A stretch of 6,086 nt of DNA from DASWTL01 sp036405495 (GTDB taxonomy: Bacteria > Bacteroidota > Bacteroidia > Sphingobacteriales > Sphingobacteriaceae), in contig DASWXL010000021.1 of the NCBI GenBank assembly GCA_036405495.1, positions 1 to 6,086 on the forward strand, written 5' to 3'. The first letter of the stretch is position 1, and every line of letters starts with the position of its first letter. Positions 1 to 6,086 of this stretch are shown piece after piece. The notes beneath the pieces are model-generated. The model worked only from the letters and a program-made list of their open reading frames with translations. It was not told the origin of the DNA and searched no databases. Made by a program: the position numbers and the translations under genes.

Positions 1-723
1 CACTTCCGACCGCGACGCGTTCACCGCTCCGGATTTCGACGCCACCTGTACGTAGGGCGGTATCTGCGATAAAGCCTGATCGTCCCAATATATCCGGATC
101 AGGTTACGGTACATTCGCTCGCTGGCGGCCGGACTGATCGCTTTGCCTTCCCGGATCTTAACGAGCAGTGCTGCCATTTCCCTTGGCGTAGTTTGTCCCC
201 ACCCATACTTGCGCTGAAATGCCTGCCTTCCGGGGGTCCTGGAATTCAGTCGCGTATCCTCAAAACCGTTTTGCTCCAGCCAGGCGTTGATATTTTCGCC
301 ACCCGCAAGCTTTTGAAGCCAAAGGCTGCCTGTATTGTCACTTGTCGTTATGCTTAGCATCTGAACCTTGCTCAGCGCGATCTTTTCGCCGTCCTTCAAT
401 GAGCCGATAATATCCTCGCCCTCATATAATAAGCTGTCCCGATAGATAAGCGGTTGCTTATAACTGAGGTTGCCCTTTTCGATCTGATCGAATACGCCGC
501 ACATGATAGGCACTTTGATCATGCTGGCGGTCGGGTAAATGGTGTCAGCATTCACAGATGCCGTTTTTCCGCTTTTGAGATGTTTTACATAAATGCCTAC
601 ATCGCCGTTAAATCCCTTTACCAGTTCATCTAATTTCTGCTGAAGTTTTTTGTCGGGTCTGTCCTGAGCCGAAAGCAGGAGCGAGCACGGAAGCAGGAGG
701 GCAAGGAAAAGGAGTTTCTTCAT
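1..723 (-). CDS. Exported class A beta-lactamase-like serine hydrolase, C-terminus cut by window edge
   Basis: I translated 241 codons from ATG (723-721) to base 1 with no stop; the C-terminus lies outside the window. Residues 1-19 form a signal peptide (Lys-Lys, a Leu-rich core, Leu-Ser-Ala before Gln20), so the protein is probably periplasmic. The order of motifs is that of the class A penicillin-recognising fold: S67-M-I-K70 (SxxK, nucleophile and general base), S128-D129-N130 (SDN) and K230-S231-G232 (KTG equivalent), all at family-like spacing. The omega-loop segment (about 157-180, TRLN to TTP) has nearly the TEM length, but the expected Glu of the ExxLN motif is absent; Thr163 falls at that place in my hand alignment. 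It could hydrolyse beta-lactams poorly or act on another ester or peptide. True beta-lactamase activity is therefore uncertain, though the fold is secure. It is transcribed divergently from lpxK. Confidence 0.92.
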   Translation of the reverse strand, partial: MKKLLFLALLLPCSLLLSAQDRPDKKLQQKLDELVKGFNGDVGIYVKHLKSGKTASVNADTIYPTASMIKVPIMCGVFDQIEKGNLSYKQPLIYRDSLLYEGEDIIGSLKDGEKIALSKVQMLSITTSDNTGSLWLQKLAGGENINAWLEQNGFEDTRLNSRTPGRQAFQRKYGWGQTTPREMAALLVKIREGKAISPAASERMYRNLIRIYWDDQALSQIPPYVQVASKSGAVNASRSEV

Positions 724-788
724 AACGGAAGGGAAATTACAGAAAGTTTTTGATTCCCGAAACCGGGCTTCTTTCTTACCTTTATCGC
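724..788. promoter_or_regulatory. Divergent intergenic spacer between serine hydrolase and lpxK
   Basis: This 65-base spacer must hold the start signals for the minus-strand hydrolase and probably for the lpxK operon. I see no Shine-Dalgarno sequence before either ATG, which is usual in Bacteroidota. Weak matches to the phylum's -33 TTTG / -7 TAnnTTTG promoter exist. On the plus strand there is TTTG at 749-752 and TACCTTTA at 777-784, but the spacer is 24 bases and the start would fall on the ATG. On the minus strand a TTTC-N19-TAATTTCC arrangement is a poor match. A 4-bp CCCG/CGGG hairpin sits at 756-767. None of these is convincing alone. Confidence 0.35.
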
Positions 789-1841
789 ATGAAGGTACTT
801 CGCCTCATTTTATTTCCCTTCACATTTATTTACGGGTTTGTGGTCATCGTCCGGAACCTCTTGTTCGATCTGGGAATTTTCAAGTCACATACATTCCGCA
901 TTCCGGTCATATCCGTTGGTAACCTGACCGTGGGCGGAGCAGGAAAGAGTCCGATGACCGAATACCTTGTCGATCTGCTGAAAGACCGATATGATCTTGC
1001 AACCCTGAGCAGGGGATATGGTCGCAAAACGCGCGGTTATCGTAACGTTACCCTTGCTTCAACAGCTGACGAAACGGGCGACGAACCCCTGCAGTTCAAG
1101 AACAAGTTCCCTTCAGTTGCCGTAGCAGTGGCCGAAAAGCGTAAAGAAGGGATTGAAATGCTCCAGAAGAGCCATAAACTTATTATTCTGGACGATGCCT
1201 ATCAGCATCGGAGTGTAAAACCGGGGTTCAGCATCCTGCTGTACGAATACAGCGCCGCCTCAAAGGTGCAGTGGTTCCTCCCCACGGGCGATCTGAGGGA
1301 ACCTTTGTCGGGAAGGAAACGTGCCGACTGCATTGTGGTGACGAAAAGTCCGCCCCGTCTGACCAGCGACGAGAAAAACAGGATCATTAACGCGATAGGT
1401 CCATATGCGCACCAGCAAGTGTTCTTTTCGTACCTTGATTACGGAGATCTTCGGTCGGCCGATACTGATGAATCAAAGCCACTGGATAGCCTTACCTCTG
1501 ATACGGCCATTCTCCTGTTAACCGGAATTGCCAATCCAGAGCCGCTTGTCAGGGAATTAAGGCGGTACACCGGCAATCTGTACCACCATTCGTATGCGGA
1601 CCATCATACCTTCACGCCGAAAAATATTCTTAAAATTGCAGAGGAATATCGGGGGCTGAACCATCAGGATAAAGTTTTGATAACCACAGAAAAGGATCTT
1701 CAGCGACTGAAGGGGCCTGATATGAAAGAACTTTTAAAAGGGTTGCCGGTTTACTACCTGCCGGTCAAAGCGGCGTTTAACGAGCCGGAGAAAGCGCGCT
1801 TCGATCAACTAATTTTAAATTATGTTACAAAACATTTATAA
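789..1841 (+). CDS. lpxK: Tetraacyldisaccharide 4'-kinase (lipid A biosynthesis)
   Basis: LpxK transfers the ATP gamma-phosphate to the 4' position of tetraacyldisaccharide-1-phosphate, giving lipid IVA, at the cytoplasmic face of the inner membrane. I chose the ATG at 789 (350 residues). The frame is open to a TTG at 750, but family members begin with a short M-K-x-L-R-x-L-L-x-P-F stretch, as this one does. Residues 4-27 form the N-terminal membrane helix. The family P-loop is GNLTVGGAGKSP (44-55), with a Ser where Thr is common. SRGYGR follows at 74-79, GDEP at 97-100, a Walker B-like LDDAYQH at 134-140 (LDDGFQH is more usual) and the ADHHTF motif at 270-275, which holds a conserved His. 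All key regions and the length are normal, so the protein should be active. Its last 20 bases overlap the start of the phosphorylase gene. Confidence 0.96.
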   Translation: MKVLRLILFPFTFIYGFVVIVRNLLFDLGIFKSHTFRIPVISVGNLTVGGAGKSPMTEYLVDLLKDRYDLATLSRGYGRKTRGYRNVTLASTADETGDEPLQFKNKFPSVAVAVAEKRKEGIEMLQKSHKLIILDDAYQHRSVKPGFSILLYEYSAASKVQWFLPTGDLREPLSGRKRADCIVVTKSPPRLTSDEKNRIINAIGPYAHQQVFFSYLDYGDLRSADTDESKPLDSLTSDTAILLLTGIANPEPLVRELRRYTGNLYHHSYADHHTFTPKNILKIAEEYRGLNHQDKVLITTEKDLQRLKGPDMKELLKGLPVYYLPVKAAFNEPEKARFDQLILNYVTKHL

Positions 1842-2640
1842 TACCACTGAATACATTAAAAAACGTATAGGCGACTTCGAGCCTGAGATCGGCATTATTC
1901 TCGGAACCGGCCTGGGCGGCCTGGTCAACGACATCGAAGTGCAGCATAAACTGATGTATTCCAATATCCCGGATTTTCCTATTTCTACGATCGAATTTCA
2001 TTCCGGCAAGCTGATCTTCGGGCAGTTAAGCGGAAAAAATGTCGTAGCCATGCAGGGAAGGCTTCATCACTATGAAGGATATGACATGAAGCAGATCACG
2101 TTTCCGGTACGTGTGATGAAGATGCTGGGCATAAAAACGCTGTTTGTATCCAACGCCAGCGGCGCATTAAATCCGGATTATAAAAAAGGCGATCTGATGA
2201 TCATCGAAGATCATATCAATCTTCAGACCGATAATCCGCTGCGGGGAAGGAATTACGACGAACTGGGCCCCCGTTTTCCGGATATGAGCCGGCCGTACGA
2301 CGAGAAGCTGATCAGTCTGGGACTCGCCATGGCACAGAAGAATAACATTTCGTGTCACAAAGGTGTTTATGTATCGGTTGCTGGGCCAAACCTCGAAACG
2401 CGTGCCGAGTACCGCTTTCTGCGCATCATCGGCGGCGATGCGGTAGGGATGAGTACAGTGCCCGAGGTGATCGTGGCCAATCATATGGGGCTGCCCGTTT
2501 TTGCCATCTCTGTTTTAACCGATGAAGGCTTTCCGGATACCCTGCAGCCGGTATCGGTAGAGGAGATCATCGCGATCGCTTCAGAGGCCGAGCCCAGAAT
2601 GACATTGATTTTAAAAGAGCTGATCGCCTCAATTGCATGA
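1822..2640 (+). CDS. punA: Purine nucleoside phosphorylase, trimeric (PNP/MTAP) class
   Basis: This cytoplasmic salvage enzyme splits purine ribo- and deoxyribonucleosides with phosphate into base and (deoxy)ribose-1-phosphate. At 272 residues the length is right for the trimeric class. Visible motifs are the phosphate loop GTGLGG (28-33), H60, MQGRLHHYEGY (77-87, with R80 and H82 matching human Arg84 and His86), SNASGALN (110-117), VAGPNLET (186-193, Glu192 matching human base-binding Glu201) and GMSTVPE (209-215). The residue matching human Asn243 is Asp234 (in SVLTDEG), a change that can affect 6-oxo versus 6-amino purine choice, so the substrate range is not certain. The ATG lies inside the end of lpxK with no Shine-Dalgarno, and the TGA overlaps the next ATG. 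Both overlaps suggest translational coupling on a common mRNA. Confidence 0.95.
   Translation: MLQNIYNTTEYIKKRIGDFEPEIGIILGTGLGGLVNDIEVQHKLMYSNIPDFPISTIEFHSGKLIFGQLSGKNVVAMQGRLHHYEGYDMKQITFPVRVMKMLGIKTLFVSNASGALNPDYKKGDLMIIEDHINLQTDNPLRGRNYDELGPRFPDMSRPYDEKLISLGLAMAQKNNISCHKGVYVSVAGPNLETRAEYRFLRIIGGDAVGMSTVPEVIVANHMGLPVFAISVLTDEGFPDTLQPVSVEEIIAIASEAEPRMTLILKELIASIA
2637..2640 (+). other. ATGA start/stop overlap, phosphorylase to porin
   Basis: The porin ATG (2637-2639) and the phosphorylase TGA (2638-2640) share bases. No Shine-Dalgarno precedes the porin start, so re-initiation by ribosomes finishing the phosphorylase is the likely route to translation. Confidence 0.85.
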
Positions 2641-4613
2641 ACAGGATATCACGGCTTTTTATTCTTTTGACGTTTCTTCTTTCGGCCGCAGCTGACGTGC
2701 GGGCCCAGGACGATCGGAATGCAGAACTGGATTCATTGCGCAAGCTTGAAGAAGAAGGACGAGATACGCTTATTGTTAACTCCAAATTCATTCGATATAC
2801 CACGCTGCGGTTACTGAAAGACAGTACGGTTACGCGTCCCATTGATACGACTTTACAGAATTTCCAGCTTTACAATCCGCTTTACCAGCCAAAAAGACCT
2901 ACTATAGGACTTGGCAGTACAGGCCTGGCGGCGCGCGATATGCTGTTTACCCCACGTAAAACGATAGGTTTTGACGCCGGTTTTCATGCCCTGGATTATT
3001 ACCTGCTCGGACAGGAAGACATCCGGTATTACCGGGCACGATCGCCGTTCACGCAGCTTTACTACGTTAATGGTTCGCGAAAGGAGCAGATCTTCAAGGT
3101 AACGCATAGCCAGAATATCAAGCCAAACTGGAATATCGGGGCCAATTACTTCAGAATAGGGTCGGAAGGTTTTTACCGGAACCAGCGGGCCGACCATCTG
3201 AATGCAGCCTTGTTCACCTGGTATGAGTCAAACAACAAGCGGTATAACCTTCAGGCAAATGCCATCTATAATACCCTTAAGGCCGGCGAAAATGGTTCGG
3301 TGCCCGATTCCCTCCTGGATAATACCGATCTGAAAAGCAACGCACTTGCAACCCGTTTACAGAGCGGAGGTGATGACCGTCCGCGGCAGGAATGGCGAGG
3401 AAAAAAATTCTTCCTGAGGCAGTCATACTTCATTGGCCGTATCGACAGCATTGTGCGCGACACATTCGGAACCAAGGTGCTTCCTACACAACGGGTGTCG
3501 CACAGCATAAGCTACAGCAGTAATAACTATAAGTTCTTCAAGAACGAGGTAGATACCGGCGATGCCGCCTTTCCTCATAATATTACGGCCGACAGCATTG
3601 CGCTAACTAAAGATTCAACCCTGGTTAAGCACCTCGCCAACGAGTTTTCATACAGCTTTTATCTGCGCGGGCGGTCGGTAAGTTTTATCAAGAATGAGAT
3701 GAAACTCGATCTACGGTTGCAGCACGACCTTTACTGGTATCGCCAGTTGAATTATGAAACCAATTTTCAGAATATCACGGCGAAGGCCGGCTTAGGGTAT
3801 CGCTTCAGTGACCGTGTTAATATTGACGGTGATCTGGAGCAGATCGTCCAGGGGCGTGATGCGGGTGATTACCTGTATGAGGCCAATACCAACTTCCTGC
3901 TCAGCCGGTCGGTCGGGCGGATCGTGCTGGGGGCTTATCTGCAGAATCAGTCGCCCGCAAAAATGTTTGAACGGGTAAACTACCAGTATCACGTCTGGGA
4001 TCGCAGTTTTCAGAAAACGAAGATCAATAACCTGTCATTCATGTACGAAAATCCAAAGGTTCAGTTCGGCGCAAAGGCGGAGTACTTCAGGGTGGCCAAT
4101 CATCTGTATTATCAGGAGACAGCGGCCGATTCGCTGCAGATCGAACCGGCACAGTTCGATCGGGATATCAACTTGTTGAAGATTTCGGCCAGTAAAAGAT
4201 CCCGCTTTGGCAAATTTCACCTGGAGAACTACCTCGTTTACCAGAAGACCGACTTCCAGAGTGTTCTTCGCACCCCGGAGATATATACCTACAACAGTTT
4301 CTATTATGCAAGCCGCTGGTTCAATGTGCTGGCTGTTAATATCGGTTTCGACCTCTGGTATCATACACCTTTTAAGGCACCGGCCTATGCGATCAACGTC
4401 AGCCAGTTCTATAATGATAACGAAGGCGTGGAGTACGAATCTCATCCGATGGTCGACGTCTGGGTAAAAGCTACGCTAAAGCGAACCAATCTTTTTCTGA
4501 AATACGATTACGCCAATCAGGGATTGTTTGCCAACAGGTTCTATACAGTGAGCCGGTATCCGATGCAGGACAGGCTCCTGAAGCTCGGTGTGCAATGGAA
4601 TTTTTACAACTAG
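2637..4613 (+). CDS. Putative outer-membrane porin (Porin_10-like, Bacteroidota)
   Basis: This 658-residue protein has a signal peptide (1-24, MNRIS start, hydrophobic core, cleavage near V-R-A-Q). A charged linker follows, then a long body with alternating aromatic and polar residues and Asn/Asp/Gly turns, typical of beta-barrels. The stretch PFTQLYYVNGSRKEQ (137-151), followed by the KVTHSQNI segment to 161, is what I recognise as the conserved N-terminal region of the 'putative porin' family (PF14121). The C-terminus LGVQWNFYN looks like a final barrel strand. No plug domain, TonB box or OmpA domain is seen. The substrate is unknown. It is last in the lpxK-phosphorylase cluster and coupled by ATGA, which makes a purine nucleoside or base channel a reasonable but unproven guess. 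The start is fixed by the signal peptide. The family call rests on memory of the conserved segment, not on a search. Confidence 0.88.
   Translation: MNRISRLFILLTFLLSAAADVRAQDDRNAELDSLRKLEEEGRDTLIVNSKFIRYTTLRLLKDSTVTRPIDTTLQNFQLYNPLYQPKRPTIGLGSTGLAARDMLFTPRKTIGFDAGFHALDYYLLGQEDIRYYRARSPFTQLYYVNGSRKEQIFKVTHSQNIKPNWNIGANYFRIGSEGFYRNQRADHLNAALFTWYESNNKRYNLQANAIYNTLKAGENGSVPDSLLDNTDLKSNALATRLQSGGDDRPRQEWRGKKFFLRQSYFIGRIDSIVRDTFGTKVLPTQRVSHSISYSSNNYKFFKNEVDTGDAAFPHNITADSIALTKDSTLVKHLANEFSYSFYLRGRSVSFIKNEMKLDLRLQHDLYWYRQLNYETNFQNITAKAGLGYRFSDRVNIDGDLEQIVQGRDAGDYLYEANTNFLLSRSVGRIVLGAYLQNQSPAKMFERVNYQYHVWDRSFQKTKINNLSFMYENPKVQFGAKAEYFRVANHLYYQETAADSLQIEPAQFDRDINLLKISASKRSRFGKFHLENYLVYQKTDFQSVLRTPEIYTYNSFYYASRWFNVLAVNIGFDLWYHTPFKAPAYAINVSQFYNDNEGVEYESHPMVDVWVKATLKRTNLFLKYDYANQGLFANRFYTVSRYPMQDRLLKLGVQWNFYN
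4610..4613. other. Interlocked convergent stop codons (CTAG)
   Basis: The palindrome CTAG holds both stops: TAG of the porin on the plus strand (4611-4613) and TAG of the facing gene on the minus strand (4612-4610). The two genes meet with no intergenic space. No hairpin terminator is evident on either side. The plus strand just after the stop is T-rich (about 4614-4635) because it is the complement of the facing gene's Lys-rich tail. Confidence 0.9.
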
Positions 4614-5869
4614 GTCTTCTGTTTCTTCTTTTTCGCTGCCGGGAACAGTACATTATTAAGGATCAGGCGGTAGCCGGTTGAATTGGGATGCAGGTTCAGG
4701 TCCGTTGGCGGGTCGCCTACCTGGTGCTGATAATCTTCAGGATCATGACCGCCATAGAAGGTCCATTGTCCCTTTCCGAATTCACCGTGGATGTAGCGCG
4801 CTTCATTTGCCGCCTTCGTTTCCCCCATTACCAGAACATCGGGCTTCAATACTTCTTTCCGGAAAGCGGTGGTCTGTCCCATAAACCCTTTGATCACTTT
4901 GTCGTGACTCTGCGTCAGCATGGTCGGTACAACGTCCCATTTGGCAGAAAAATCAAAAAGGGTGAAGAAGTCGCTGCTTTGCTGGAGGGTGCGCGACATG
5001 GTGGCATCGATGTTGGAAAATTCTACCACGCTCGGATTCATTTCGAGTCTGAAGTCGCGAAAAGCGAACGTATTGCTGAAGTTAAGCTTCGACTGCGCCT
5101 GATGGTCGGCGCCGTCGCCATCGAACATGCTTTCGCAAATGTCGAGTCCAGCCGCTGCCAGAGCGATGTCAAAGCTGTCGGTTCCCGAACACATGGCGAA
5201 CAGGAAGCCACCACCGGCGCAAAAATTGCGAATACTTTCGGCTACTGCCAGCTTCATCTGCGATACCTTTTTGAAGCCGTTCCGGCGGGCTGTCGCCTCC
5301 TGCAGTTTCACATCCTCAATGTACCAGCTGTCATTCCGGAAACGCTGCCAGAAGCGGCCGTATTGTCCGGTAAAATCCTCATGGTGCAGGTGCAGCCAGT
5401 CATATTCAGGAAGCTTGCCTTTTAATACTTCATCGTCGTAAACAATATCGTAAGGGATTTCGGCATAGGTCAGAACGAGTGTAACGGCGTCGTCCCACGG
5501 AAGCTTGTTCTTCGGAGAGTAGACTGCGATCTTCGGCGCTTTTTCCAGCTTGACCAGATCCATATTTACCGAAGGGTCGGTTATTTCATTTAAAATGGTA
5601 TTAACTTTTGCATCTGCAACCACCTCATACGAGACGCCCCTTATCTTACATTCATTCTCAATCGCCTGATCGTATTTCATCAGAAAACTGCCGCCCCGGT
5701 AGTTAAGCAGCCAGTCGGCCTCCGATCCGTTCTTTAAGGTCCAGAAGGCAATGCCATAGGCTTTAAGGTGGTTTTTCTGTTCTTCATCCATGGGGATAAG
5801 GATGGATGCCGCCCTTGAAACAGCGGAAATAAAGAGAAGAAAAATAACTATACGCCACTTTAGCATCAT
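4610..5869 (-). CDS. Exported amidotransferase-like protein of unknown function (often labelled 'asparagine synthetase B')
   Basis: This 419-residue protein has a signal peptide (1-21, MMLKWR then a hydrophobic core ending S-R-A-A). I recognise a family conserved across Bacteroidota and commonly labelled asparagine synthetase B. That name does not fit: there is no N-terminal Cys2 glutaminase and no SGGxDS ATP-pyrophosphatase motif, and the protein is exported. What I see instead is a class I glutamine-amidotransferase-like layout. It has a beta strand KIAVYSP (113-119), a His-rich LHLHHEDF (159-166), a nucleophile elbow GGGFLFAMCSGTDS (219-232) with Cys227, and a late GGHDPED motif (373-379), where His375 and Glu378 could complete a triad. 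The tail is strongly basic (KKKKQKT). The product is probably periplasmic or surface-attached; its reaction is unknown. ATG 5869 is followed directly by a second ATG (5866), and either could be used. The gene faces the porin and shares its stop palindrome. Confidence 0.9.
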   Translation of the reverse strand: MMLKWRIVIFLLFISAVSRAASILIPMDEEQKNHLKAYGIAFWTLKNGSEADWLLNYRGGSFLMKYDQAIENECKIRGVSYEVVADAKVNTILNEITDPSVNMDLVKLEKAPKIAVYSPKNKLPWDDAVTLVLTYAEIPYDIVYDDEVLKGKLPEYDWLHLHHEDFTGQYGRFWQRFRNDSWYIEDVKLQEATARRNGFKKVSQMKLAVAESIRNFCAGGGFLFAMCSGTDSFDIALAAAGLDICESMFDGDGADHQAQSKLNFSNTFAFRDFRLEMNPSVVEFSNIDATMSRTLQQSSDFFTLFDFSAKWDVVPTMLTQSHDKVIKGFMGQTTAFRKEVLKPDVLVMGETKAANEARYIHGEFGKGQWTFYGGHDPEDYQHQVGDPPTDLNLHPNSTGYRLILNNVLFPAAKKKKQKT

Positions 5870-5879
5870 CTGATAACGG

Positions 5880-5916
5880 AAAAACTATGTTTAAAGGTAT
5901 TGGTTTTAAAGCCAAA
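5880..5916 (-). promoter_or_regulatory. Possible promoter for the amidotransferase-like gene (weak)
   Basis: Reading on the minus strand upstream of ATG 5869, two near matches to the Bacteroidota -7 box TAnnTTTG occur: TACCTTTA (5899-5892) and TAGTTTTT (5887-5880). Possible -33 elements are TTTG at 5916-5913, 13 bases from the first box and 25 from the second, and TTTA at 5910-5907, 19 bases from the second. None has ideal sequence and spacing together, so the exact start is open. Confidence 0.25.
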
Positions 5917-5931
5917 AGTTAAAAGTTAAAA
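5914..5931. repeat. AAAAGTT tandem heptamer, about 2.6 copies
   Basis: Two exact AAAAGTT units (5914-5920, 5921-5927) are followed by AAAA (5928-5931). The array is bracketed by two CCAAAAG copies (5912-5918 and 5933-5939). It is an A-rich, likely curved or slippage-prone tract upstream of the amidotransferase-like gene. Confidence 0.7.
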
Positions 5932-5953
5932 TCCAAAAGGGAACGCCAGTGGT

Positions 5954-5973
5954 TTTGTTGGCAAACCGACAAA
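5954..5973. other. Short hairpin, 8-bp stem with CAAA loop
   Basis: TTTGTTGG (5954-5961) can pair with CCGACAAA (5966-5973) through one G-T wobble, around a CAAA tetraloop. No T-run follows on either strand, so an intrinsic terminator is unlikely. An operator or an mRNA-leader element is possible. Confidence 0.4.
5962..5972 (+). repeat. CAAACCGACAA 11-mer, copy 1
   Basis: This is an exact 11-base match to copy 2 at 6056-6066, starting 94 bases apart. This copy spans the loop and the 3' arm of the hairpin. Confidence 0.65.
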
Positions 5974-6055
5974 CTGCATGGTGGGTACCCGTTTATTAAA
6001 TTATTTAGGATTAGTTATCGGCTTATTTTGTTATTGGCATTATCACATCATGGGA

Positions 6056-6066
6056 CAAACCGACAA
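6056..6066 (+). repeat. CAAACCGACAA 11-mer, copy 2
   Basis: This is an exact match to copy 1. A TTTTGTTATTGGCA stretch (6027-6040) precedes it, resembling the TTTTGTTGGCA that begins at 5953 beside copy 1. The two sites are therefore similar over more than the 11-mer, although spaced differently. Confidence 0.6.
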
Positions 6067-6086
6067 TTCATCTCATCGGCGCATAT

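Larger units (their letters stand above)
5870..6086. other. Right-end intergenic stretch, low GC
   Basis: This 217-base stretch is clearly richer in A/T than the genes beside it and holds no complete gene. An ATG at 6050 opens a frame to the window edge (MGQTDNSSHRRI), too short to call a gene. A near-match to a -7 box (TTATTTTG, 6023-6030) lies 19 bases before it, without a good -33. On the minus strand the three frames entering from the right close at 6048 or further right, so a gene ending there is also possible. The repeats and hairpin in this stretch are listed separately. Confidence 0.6.

Noticed and set aside
750..788. TTG start extending lpxK by 13 residues
   Set aside because: The extension is not hydrophobic and does not resemble the family N-terminus, which begins at the M-K-V-L-R of ATG 789.
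2167..2484. 105-residue minus-strand open frame
   Set aside because: It is antisense to the phosphorylase, in the region coding its conserved base-binding motifs, so a shadow is the simplest explanation.
4035..4445. 136-residue minus-strand open frame
   Set aside because: It is antisense inside the porin gene and shows no recognisable motif or start context.
4688..5425. 245-residue plus-strand open frame
   Set aside because: It lies wholly antisense to the amidotransferase-like gene, which has a signal peptide and recognisable conserved motifs. The plus-frame protein has no recognisable domain.
5983..5990. GGGTACCC palindrome
   Set aside because: An isolated 8-base palindrome without extended symmetry or a repeat partner is expected by chance.
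6050..6086. Open frame MGQTDNSSHRRI running off the right edge
   Set aside because: Twelve codons without a ribosome site or recognisable sequence are not enough to call a gene; recorded only as a possibility.
1..6086. Mobile element, CRISPR, toxin-antitoxin or defence system
   Set aside because: All coding space is taken by housekeeping or envelope genes of similar composition. No spaced repeats, transposase or terminal inverted repeats were seen.

Overview
The window reads as an ordinary chromosomal segment from a member of the Bacteroidota. An environmental Sphingobacteriales, Chitinophagales or Cytophagales type is my inference. Four things point there: a Porin_10-type outer-membrane protein, an exported 'asparagine synthetase B'-labelled family that I know mainly from this phylum, starts without Shine-Dalgarno sequences, and A/T-rich spacers. 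I see no phage, plasmid, IS, CRISPR, tRNA or rRNA signature.

Layout. From the left edge to 723 a minus-strand gene encodes an exported class A beta-lactamase-fold serine hydrolase whose C-terminus is cut off by the window. A 65-base divergent spacer follows. A tight plus-strand cluster then runs from 789 to 4613: lpxK (lipid A 4'-kinase), a trimeric-class purine nucleoside phosphorylase, and a 658-residue outer-membrane beta-barrel protein. lpxK and the phosphorylase gene overlap by 20 bases, and the phosphorylase and barrel genes by an ATGA. This implies one transcript with translational coupling. Facing it, from 5869 back to 4610 on the minus strand, is an exported 419-residue protein with a class I glutamine-amidotransferase-like elbow. 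Its stop codon interlocks with the porin stop in a shared CTAG. The last 217 bases are a low-GC intergenic stretch with short repeats and a small hairpin.

Function. All the genes except the phosphorylase act in or at the cell envelope: lipid A phosphorylation at the inner membrane, an outer-membrane barrel, a periplasmic serine hydrolase and a periplasmic or surface amidotransferase-like protein. The phosphorylase is a cytoplasmic salvage enzyme. Its ATGA coupling to a barrel protein makes nucleoside or base uptake a testable role for the barrel, but nothing in the sequence proves it.

I found no clear undescribed multi-gene system. The best leads are the exported amidotransferase-like family, whose usual database name does not fit what is seen, and the serine hydrolase, which appears to lack the omega-loop glutamate.
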